This document shows positions 53,261-61,690 of a stretch of DNA of 64,000 nucleotides, piece by piece. Source of the stretch: Muscardinus avellanarius (lineage: Eukaryota > Chordata > Mammalia > Rodentia > Gliridae). The first letter of the stretch is position 1. Every line of letters begins with the position of its first letter. Below the pieces are notes generated by a model, which was not told the origin of the DNA, searched no databases, and saw only the letters and a list, made by a program, of their open reading frames with translations. The position numbers were made by a program, and so were the translations under genes. The stretch spans positions 22,184,785 to 22,248,784 of the forward strand of contig OY726571.1 of NCBI GenBank assembly GCA_963383645.1, read 5' to 3'.

Positions 53261-54215
53261 CGGGCATGGTGGAGCACCCTTGTAATTCCAGCATTTGGGA
53301 GGCTAAAACAGGAGGATCAGAGTTTGTGGACAGCCTCAGCTACTACTTAGTGAGGCTTTTTGCAACTCAGTGAGACCCTGTACAAAGTAAAAATTTAAAA
53401 ATAGGGTTGGGGGTGTAGCTCAGAGGTAGAATGCCCCTGGGTTCCATCCCCAGTACCACCCCTCCCAAAAAAGCCAGTAATGGTGGCACACATCTATAAT
53501 CCCAGTACTTGGGAGGCTGAGACAGGAGGATCTCAGGTTTAATGACAGTCTCAGCAATTAGTAAGACTCTTATCAAATTAGGGAAACCCAGTTTTAAATT
53601 AAAAATAAAATCGAGCCGTGCATGGTGGTGCACGCTTGTAATTCCAGCATTTGGGAGGCTGAGGCCAGAGGATCGTGGTTTGCGGACAGCCTCAGCTATT
53701 TAGCGAGGTCCTCTGCAACTCAGTGAAATCTGGTTTCAAAACAGAAAAAAAAAAAATAGAATTTAAAAAAATTAGGGCAGTTGGTGTAGCTCGGAGGTCG
53801 AATGCCCCTGGGTTCATTCCCCAGACCCCCCACACACACACAAAATTAAATTAAAAAATAAAAATTTAAAAAAATTATTAAAAAGGAGAGGTGGGCGTGG
53901 TGGTGCACGCTTGTAATTCCTGCGCTTGGGAGGCTGAGACAGGAGGATTGCGTAGGTTCGAAGTCAGTCTCAGCTACTTAGTGAGGCTCTCGGCAACTTA
54001 GTGAAACCCTGTTTCCAAATAAAATATAAAATACGTCTGGGCGTACAGCCCAGAGGTAGAAAGCCTCTGGGTTCCACCTCCAGTACCAAAAAAAAAAAAA
54101 AAAAAAGAATTAAAAAATAGGGCAGGGGGTGTAGCTCAGAGTTCAAATGCCCCTGGATTCCATCCTAAGACCGGCAAAATAAATAAATAAATAAATAAAT
54201 AAAAATAAAAAAAAT
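53261..54215 (+). mobile_element. Cluster of four to five plus-strand SINEs
   Basis: 53261-53471 B1-dID; 53472-53613 older B1-like half; 53614-53850 B1-dID, interrupted by A-rich runs; 53890-54105 GAAGCCAGCC-type copy; 54106-54215 a further ID tail with (AAAT)n. Confidence 0.87.
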
Positions 54216-54237
54216 AAAATATCTGACCTACTGTATC

Positions 54238-54505
54238 TGTGATGGTTTGGGTCTGTATTGTCCCACAAAAAGCTCCTGTGTCAAAAACTTGGTCCCCAGA
54301 GCCAGGTGTGGTGGCACACACTTGTAATCCCTGCGCTTGAGAGGCTGAGATAAGAGGATGGCGCAGGTTCGAAGCCAGCCTCAGCAACTTAGTGAGACCC
54401 TGTTTCCAAATAAAATATAAAAAAGGTCTGGGAGTATAGCCCGGAGGTAGAAAGCCTCTGGGTTCCACCCCCAGTACCACCAAAAACAAACAAACAAAAC
54501 AAAAC
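54238..54505 (+). mobile_element. MaLR LTR start interrupted by SINE
   Basis: GTGATGGTTTGGGTCTGTAT and CAAAAACTTGGTCCCCAG form an LTR 5' end. 54301-54505 is a GAAGCCAGCC-type SINE. Confidence 0.7.
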
Positions 54506-54744
54506 AAAGTTAATTTTAATTTATTCTATTGTAAATAAAAGTATACATTTACTCTGCATCTTTAGGGCTGTGTTTTATTTACTTCTTTTTTAGTCCCTTT
54601 AGGGTCCCTATATTATTGTTCATTTTATTCATTCTTAAATAAGGACATTTAGAAAGATCAAATGTATGCTTTCTGTTGGAAAGTATCGAGCTATATATTC
54701 CCTTTAACATAATAGAAAATACCCGAATGATTATGTATCCATGT

Positions 54745-55125
54745 TACTCAGCTTTCTGTTACTATAACAAAATACCTGAGATAATTATCAGGAGTACAGG
54801 TTTATTTTGGCTTATTGTTTCAAAGGATTCAGTCCATAATCCAGAGGCCCTATTGCTTTTGGGCCTGTGAAAAGGCAGAACATCCTGGCATGTGGTAGAG
54901 CAAGCTTCCCACCTCATGGTGACCAGGAAATAAAGGAGAGAGAGAAAAAGAGAGAGGGAGAGAGAGAAGCTGGTATTCCATAATCCCTTTTAGGATTACA
55001 TCCCCCATGACTCACACCTCTTTAATAGGCTCCACCTCTTAAAGGTGTCACCCCCTTTCCAGTAACACCAAGCATTAACTCTTGGACTTTTGGAAGAAAA
55101 TTCCAGATCTAACTATAGCCTAATG
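54745..55125 (-). mobile_element. MaLR LTR (THE1/MST/ORR-like), reversed
   Basis: GTTACTATAACAAAATACCT, AGGTTTATTTTGGCTTATTG, GGCAGAACATCCTGGCATGT, CCTCATGGTGACCAGGAAAT and ATTCCAGATCTAACTATAG in the order of a reversed MaLR LTR. A (GA)n tract sits inside. Confidence 0.75.
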
Positions 55126-55131
55126 TGCATC

Positions 55132-55133
<2 letters not shown>

Positions 55134-55181
<48 letters not shown>

Positions 55182-55660
55182 TTTATCGGTGCATTATAGT
55201 CTCACATCATAATGTAAACCATGTTGACAATGACATACATGCACACACTCTTGGTGCCCCCATTTCCTTCTCTCTCAATATGGAGTACCCAGATTGACAT
55301 TGATATATATTCACATGTGTACACATAATCTATGGTAGTATTTCTATTAATGAACCTAAGTTTTCCTCCACCCCTACCCGTATATATCCTCCCTGGCTCC
55401 CCTGAGGTTTCCTCTCATCATCTGGAGTCTCTCTTGTATCCCAATTACTCCCTATCCTGCACATATTAAAGAAAACATATGACGTTCACTTTCTGTGATT
55501 GGCTATTTTCAAATAACATAATGTTCTCCCAGTCCTTCCATTTTCTTAAAAATGATGTGATTTTATTTTTCTTTATTGCTGAGTAGAATTCTATTGTGTG
55601 TGTGTCCCATAATTTTGTAGTCCATTCATTTGTTGATGGACACCTAGGTTGGTTAGTGTG
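55134..55660 (-). mobile_element. (TG)n then L1 3' end, reversed
   Basis: The (TG)n at 55134-55180 replaces the A-tail region. Minus-strand ORF2 C-terminus NQPRCPSTNEWTTKLWDTHT, FYSAIKKNK, then the 3'UTR. 5'-truncated. Confidence 0.88.
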
Positions 55661-55832
55661 CATCTTTTACACAATGCCTTAGTAAGAGAGACTTTTCCCA
55701 CAATGCTCACCTGCCACAGCCTCAAGGAACACAGGCCCACAATGCCTTTTTAAGTCTATGTGATTTTACCAATGAGAACTTCATATAGATCCTACTTCTG
55801 CTGGTTGGCCAAGAAATAAAAAACAAGCAAAA

Positions 55833-56054
55833 AGCCGGGCGTGGTGGCGCACGCTTGTAATCCCAGCGTTTGGGAGGCTGAGACCAGAGGATCGTGGTTC
55901 GCGAACAGCCTCAGCTACTTAGTGAGGCCCTCTGCAACTCAGTGAGACCCGGTTTCAAAATAAAGAATAAAAAATAGGGCAGGGAGTGTAGCTTGGAGGT
56001 TGAATGCCCCGAGTTCCATCCCCAGATCCACACACACACAAAAAAAAGCAAAAT

Positions 56055-56126
<72 letters not shown>
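55833..56126 (+). mobile_element. SINE B1-dID with (AC)n(AG)n 3' end
   Basis: Head GCCGGGCGTGGTGGCGCACG, core, ID tail CCATCCCCAGATCC, then A-rich spacer and (AC)n(AG)n compound repeat (56055-56125). Confidence 0.92.
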
Positions 56127-56127
<1 letters not shown>

Positions 56128-57300
56128 AACTAATTATTTTGTGACACCATAGCCATGACATAAGAAGGTTTCATCTCACACACCAATTTCAGAGTGTTCA
56201 TACCATAGATATTTACTTCTCAAGTCAACCCATCAAAGGTAGAGGTTTCCCAGAATTTAGCCTCTGGTTTCAGTTTGTAATCTGTCCAGTTGGTCTTTTG
56301 GGGTTCTCCATGGGTGAATTCACTGGAAAGCAAGAATAGACAGATGGGGCACTGTTGGTCTACAGCAGTGACTATTTGGAAATCCCCAGACAGGTCTGTT
56401 TTGATGGTATTGTGGGGAGAGGCAGAGCTTTAGCACTACAGATGACTGCCAGAGGCAGCTGGGAGGCAGCCTGAAGATACTGGCGAAAGGTGCTAAAACA
56501 AGAAAAGAAGTGGGCGGTGCCAGAGACAGGCTTACACAGCTTCATGACTTTGCTTATATCCTGTCCAGACTGGCTTAGGCTTGTTAACAAAAACATTCTT
56601 CCTATTCCTTTCTCCTGCCCAGTTCTGAATGATGACAGCATTGTTGATGTGATCCATTGACAACATCTATCCACAAATGGCACCAATTAGTTATTTCGTG
56701 AAGTTTAATGCACACCAGTACAATCTCTTCTATCAATTATCTGGGGCTGCTAGAGGAGAATGGAGCCCAAAGAGAAGATGTCAGCAAGTCAGCTCTCCTA
56801 ATTTGAGGTGACAAGTAGGGATGATATATTCTAACTAGAGAATTCTTGGCTGCATGTAACTTTATAAAGATAATAAAATTTGCGCATGTTCGTATGTTCA
56901 TCAAAGTCTCCACTCCTAGACTTGGCTGCTTTTCAGATGCAAAAATTCCACTCTTTCTTATCCCTCCCCCTAACTGAGGAAAGTGCAGAGCATTATAACA
57001 GATCAACCTCTTGACAATTCATCTGCTTCTTTGGCCAATAATGTTGACATAATGTTAGAGAATCATAAAGGGGGAGAAGTAAAATTAAAGTAGGCATTTA
57101 CAGGAGGTGAGGAGGAGCTGAAGTGGTACTTGTCGCCTAATTACAGAAGATTTAATAATAATAAATCTGGTAATGTGTTAATAATGGTGAATAGCCTAAA
57201 AGGTAACATATATTCAATGTAACAAGTTCACTTTGCATGGGATACAGGGCCTACCCAGATAATTCAGAATGATATCAACTTAAGAAACTTAATTTTCTCA
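56127..57300 (-). other. Unassigned block, degenerate coding-like text on minus strand
   Basis: No SINE or L1 for about 1.1 kb. The minus strand has two moderate frames, 56686-56372 (104 codons) and 57006-56737 (89 codons), both ended by stops and not matching any domain I know. This could be an old ERV interior or processed pseudogene, or chance. I do not assign a product. Confidence 0.35.
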
Positions 57301-57667
57301 TTTTTTTTTTCCAATACTGGGGATAGAACTCAGGGACATTCTACCTCCAAGCTACACCCTAGCCCTATTTTTTATTCTTTATTTTGAAACAGGGCCTCTG
57401 AGTTGCAGAGGGCCTCACTAAAGTAGCTGAGGCTGTCTTCCAACCCCGATCCTCCTATCTCAGCCTCCCAAATGCTGGGATTAAAAGGGTGCGCCACCAC
57501 GCCTGGCTTGTTGTTTGTTTTTGATACTGGAAATTGAACCCAGGGGCATTCTATCTCTGAGATACACCTCTACTTCTATTATTTTATCTTATTTATTTAT
57601 TTATACTGGGAATGCAATCCAGGGGCATTCTACTTCCAAGCTACACCTCCAGCCCTATTTTTTATTC

Positions 57668-57700
<33 letters not shown>

Positions 57701-58165
57701 TACTGGGGTTCCTGGAAACCCCTTCTATTTCCGGGCTTCACTCCCAGACCTATTTTATACTTTTTTTAATTTTTGGAAACAGGGTCTCTTTAAGCCAGCA
57801 TGGCTGGCTTCGAACCTGCACGATCCTCCTGTCTCCGCCTCCCAAGCGCAGGGATTACAAGTGTGCGCCACCACGCCTGGCCTTTTATTCTTTATTTTGA
57901 ACCAGGTTCTCACTGAGTTGCAAAGGGCTTCACTAAGTAGTCGAGGCTGTCTGAGAATGCGGATCCTCCTGTCTCATCCTCCCAAATGCTGGCATTACAA
58001 GCGAGCTCCACCATGCCTGGCTTTATCATTTTTATTTTGAAACAGGGTCTTGTTAGGTTGCTAAGACTCTGACTATGTTGCTGAGGCTGTCCACTAACCT
58101 GTGATCCTCCTGTCTCTGCCTCTCAAGTACTGGGATTAGAGTTGTGTGCTACCACACCTGATTGA
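57301..58165 (-). mobile_element. SINE plus three-level nested SINEs
   Basis: 57301-57508 is a full B1-dID. Then two outer tails (57509-57599, 57600-57667), a hairpin-subfamily copy with (TG)n (57668-57890), and two bodies in reverse order (57891-58022, 58023-58163). TTTTATTCTTT appears on both sides of the innermost copy. Confidence 0.88.
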
Positions 58166-58189
58166 GACCCTTAATTAATCTGCAAAGTC

Positions 58190-58600
58190 CCTTTTTCTAA
58201 ATAAAGTTACACGCATGGGTTCTGTGGGCTAAGGTATGGATATACATCTGTGAGGGCTACCATTCAACTTTGCTTCTGCTAAATTTTTCAATAAAAGCAG
58301 CTATATCGCAGCAGAGCTTAGTTGCTTGGAAGGAGTCCCTGGGCCAGAGTCAGTGTTCCTAGAATAAGTTGATGCTTCTTCCCTGTCTCTCTCCCTGCCA
58401 CCATGAGTGGATAACAAACTCTCTCCTCTTCTGTTTCCTGACATCATGGTCCAAGGACTTGTAGCCCTGGCTAGAGCTGGCATAAAATGGACTATGTGTA
58501 CCTGGACTGAGACCCTCACATCCATAAGCCAATAAAACCTCTGTCCTCTATGCTGTGGTGGTCAAGTATTTTGAGTCACAGCAGAATGAGTCACGGTCAG
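58190..58600 (+). mobile_element. LTR remnants, MaLR-like
   Basis: 58380-58600 (ACATCATGGTCCAAGGACTT, CCATAAGCCAATAAAACCTC, GTCAAGTATTTTGAGTCACA) parallels the ends at 26.3 and 34.1 kb. 58190-58280 is a short reversed piece. Families uncertain. Confidence 0.45.
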
Positions 58601-58835
58601 AATACTGACTGAAAGGCAAACTAATCTGATGGAAGCTGAGACCAAATTCACTCAACTTGTCTCAAACAGACTCTAATTATAGCTACTATGGACAGGACTC
58701 TAAGGATGAGATCAGTCTACAGAGTTGACCTCAACCACACCATCCATCCCCAGGTCCAGGATTGAGTTGAAACCAATCTTATAAACCCTCAGGGCTCACC
58801 CTGAAAATCCAGGTGCTTTTCTTTTTCAGTTTTTA
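58601..58835. other. Unassigned intergenic sequence
   Basis: No feature recognised. Confidence 0.4.
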
Positions 58836-59955
58836 AATTTTTATTGGTACATGGTAGTCATACATCTTAATGGGATACAAGATGGCAGAGGCATACATCA
58901 CACATCACCAAATTAGTCCTCCAATTCCTGTCCTATTCTCTCCCCCGTTTTCTTTCTCATGTTTGGCTTAGTGATTGACACTGATATGTTTGTACATCAT
59001 GTGCATTAGAGAATTTCCCTTTTCCCCCCCTCTCATCCCCTCAGTTAGGATGCCTTATTTGCTCACCTATAGAATCCCCTTCTTTGTCTAGAGTTCTTCC
59101 TAGGACCCATTTTCTCCCTAGCTTCTGCATATTAGGGAGAGCACCTGATTTCTTATTTTTGTGCCTGACTAATCTCACTTAGCATAATGTTCTCCAGTTC
59201 TATCCATTTCCCTGTAAATGACGTGATTGTGATTTTCTTTATGGCTGAGTGAAATTCCTTTGTGTTCGTACCCCATAGCTTTGTAATCCATTCATCTGTT
59301 GATGGACATCTTGGCTGGTTCCATAGTTTGGCAACGGTGAATTGTGCAGCTATGAACATAGATACACATACATTAGTTTGGTAGTTTGGTTTCTTTTCTT
59401 TTAGGTAGATACCCAGAAGTGGTATTGCTGGATCATATGGTAAGTGTGTTCGCATTCTTCTGAGGATCCTCCATACTGTTTTCCAAAGTGGTTGCACTAA
59501 TTTGCAATCCCATCAATAATGTACAAGAGTTTCCACTTCTCCACATTCTTGTCAGCATTTGTTGTTGTTTGTGTTTATTTATTTATTTATTTATTTTTAT
59601 TTTTATGAAGCCCAATGCATCTCTTTTCTTTTCTTTTTTTTTTCTGGTGGTACTGGGGTTGCTGGAAGCCCTTCTACCTCCGGGCTACACTCCCAGACCT
59701 ATTTTTACATTTTTATTTGGAAACAGGGTCTCCTAAGCCAGCCTGCGTGGCTGGCTTCAAACCTGCAGGATCCTCCTGTCTCTGCCTCCCAAGCGCGGGG
59801 ATTACAAGCGTGCGCCACCATGCCCGGCCGTTGTTTGTGTTTTGAATGATTGCCATTCTAGTTGGGGTTAGGTGAAATCTTAGGGTAGTTTTGATTTGCA
59901 TCTCTCTGATTGCTAATTATGTTGAACATTTTTAATGCATTTGTTGGACATTTGA
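58836..59955 (-). mobile_element. L1 3' end, young, interrupted by SINE
   Basis: The reversed tail begins TTTTTATTGGTACATGGTAG. The minus-strand frame 59497-59153 reads [55 protein letters not shown] and SAIKKITITSFTGKWIELEN, the ORF2 C-terminus. The SINE splits it at about 59576-59830 and L1 resumes to 59955. Confidence 0.92.
59563..59842 (-). mobile_element. SINE, hairpin subfamily, in L1 with 13-bp TSD
   Basis: GTTGTTTGTGTTT before and after; between them (ATTT)n and a complete reversed hairpin-subfamily copy. Confidence 0.94.
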
Positions 59956-59956
59956 A

Positions 59957-60163
59957 TTTGTGGTACTGGGGATGGAACTCAAGGGATTTCTACCTCTGGG
60001 CTATACTCCCAGACCTATTTTATATTTATTTGGAAACAGGGTCTCACTAAGTTGCTGAGAGCCTCACTAAGTAGCTAAGGCTGGCTTCGAACCTGTGTGA
60101 TCCTTTTCTCTCAGCTTCCCGAATCTTGGGATTACAAATGTGCACCACCATCCCCAGATTCTT
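59957..60163 (-). mobile_element. SINE, GAAGCCAGCC subfamily
   Basis: Reversed copy from GTGGTACTGGGGATGGAACT to CACCACCATCCCCAG. Confidence 0.88.
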
Positions 60164-60320
60164 TTTCTGTTTTGACCTCTGGCTAAAGATATTACTCCAG
60201 ATATATCAAGAATATGGTTTGGGGCAATTCTACATCCAAAATAATCCTGGCCACTAAACTGCCATTACCTGAATACCTTCCAAGCCTCAAGTTTTGTTTC
60301 TTTAAACACCAGGAACTTGA
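60164..60320. other. Unassigned spacer before satellite
   Basis: Non-repetitive AT-balanced sequence leading into the array at ACACCAGGAACTTGA. Confidence 0.4.
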
Positions 60321-61220
60321 GACCCCTGGAGAAACCAGGTCCAGTAAGACGCTGGGTTCTGGGCGGGGGTCGCGGGCTGGGCACGCCAGATGGGGCCCAG
60401 GTCGCGGGACTCTGGGCCCCAGGCCGAACTGCGAGTATCACGCCAGACCCCTGGAGAAACCAGGCCCAGTAAGATGCTGGGTTCTGGGCGGGGGTCGCGG
60501 GCGGGGCACGCCAGATGGGGCCCGGGTCGCGGGACTCTGGGCCCCAGCCAAACTGGGCGTAGCACGCCAGACCCCTGGAGAAACCAGGCCCAGTAAGACG
60601 CTGGGTTCTGGGCGGGGGTCGCGGGCTGGGCACGCCAGATGGGGCCCGGGTCGCGGGACTCTGGGCCCCAGCCAAACTGGGCGTAGCACGCCAGACCCCT
60701 GGAGAAACCAGGCCCAGTAAGACGCTGGGTTCTGGGCGGGGGTCGCGGGCTGGGCACGCCAGATGGGGCCCGGGTCGCGGGACTCTGGGCCCCAGGCAGA
60801 ACTGCGAGTATCACGCCAGACCCCTGGAGAAACCAGGCCCAGTAAGATGCTGGGTTCTGGGCGGGGGTCGCGGGCGGGGCACGCCAGATGGGGCCCGGGT
60901 CGCGGGACTCTGGGCCCCAGCCAAACTGGGCGTAGCACGCCAGACCCTTGGAGAAACCAGGCCCAGTAAGACGCTGGGTTCTGGGCGGGGGTCGCGGGCT
61001 GGGAAGGCCAGATGGGGCCCGGGTCGCGGGACTCTGGCTGGGCCCCAGGCAGAACTGCGAGTATCACGCCAGACCCCTGGAGAAACCAGGCCCAGTAAGA
61101 TGCTGTGTTCTGGGCAGGGGTTGCGCGCGGGGCACTCCAGCTGGGGCCCGGGTCGCGGGACTCTGGGCCCCGGGCCGAACTGCGAGTAGCACGCCAGACC
61201 CCTGGAGAAACCGGGCCCAG
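60321..61220 (+). repeat. GC-rich tandem array, ~125-bp unit, 7 full + 1 partial
   Basis: GACCCCTGGAGAAACCAG starts units at 60321, 60446, 60570, 60694, 60819, 60943 (CCCTTGG variant), 61072 and 61197; spacings are 124-125 bp with one of 129. Each unit has TTCTGGGCGGGGGTCGCGGG and GGCCCGGGTCGCGGGACTCT. CpG- and G-rich, with a possible GC box (GGGCGGGG) in every unit. Open frames through it change with phase and carry no domain. Confidence 0.96.
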
Positions 61221-61690
61221 AACAGAAAAAGATAAAGAAAAATATCGGAGAGGAGGTAAGAAAGCCGTTATGGATGCCAGGACACTGGAGATGCAGACAA
61301 AACTTATCTAAATGCACTGGAACTTATGGAAAAATTCGCCGTGAAAGAGGACTGCTATTTCTCTATATTGTTAAGAATCTCAGACATCACATATAAGGAG
61401 AGAGTTTAGCGGAGACCAAGGAGAAATGCGGTGTTGAAAGAGTTCTCCGCGATGGTGGTGGAGACTTGTATTCAGGAGAAGCAGAAACCGGATCTTACCA
61501 ACTTTATTTTTTTGGAGAAATTACACCAAATGTCGAATGCTACCATCACGCATGCTTAGGAACACTGGACAACATTCAGAGTGGAAAAAGAGCCTGGGAA
61601 GGATTTCAAACGGTGGAGGCAGTGGCAATGCCAGTGGCCAATATTCGGGGGAGGCAGAGATCTGATACATTACAACTGGAACCTTTGAAA
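61221..61690 (+). other. Unassigned unique segment between two arrays
   Basis: Starts AGAACAGAAAAAGATAAAGA. An AGGTAAGA splice-donor-like site has its GT at 61256-61257. A 75-codon frame (61466-61693) and a related short motif, TATTCAGGAGAAGCAGAAAC / TATTCGGGGGAGGCAGAGAT (about 61469 and 61640), are the only structure. No product assigned. Confidence 0.5.

Noticed and set aside
60214..61317. Overlapping frames up to 209 codons on both strands of the 125-bp array
   Set aside because: GC-rich repeats lack stop codons by composition; the same peptide recurs in several frames and on both strands. No evidence of a protein.
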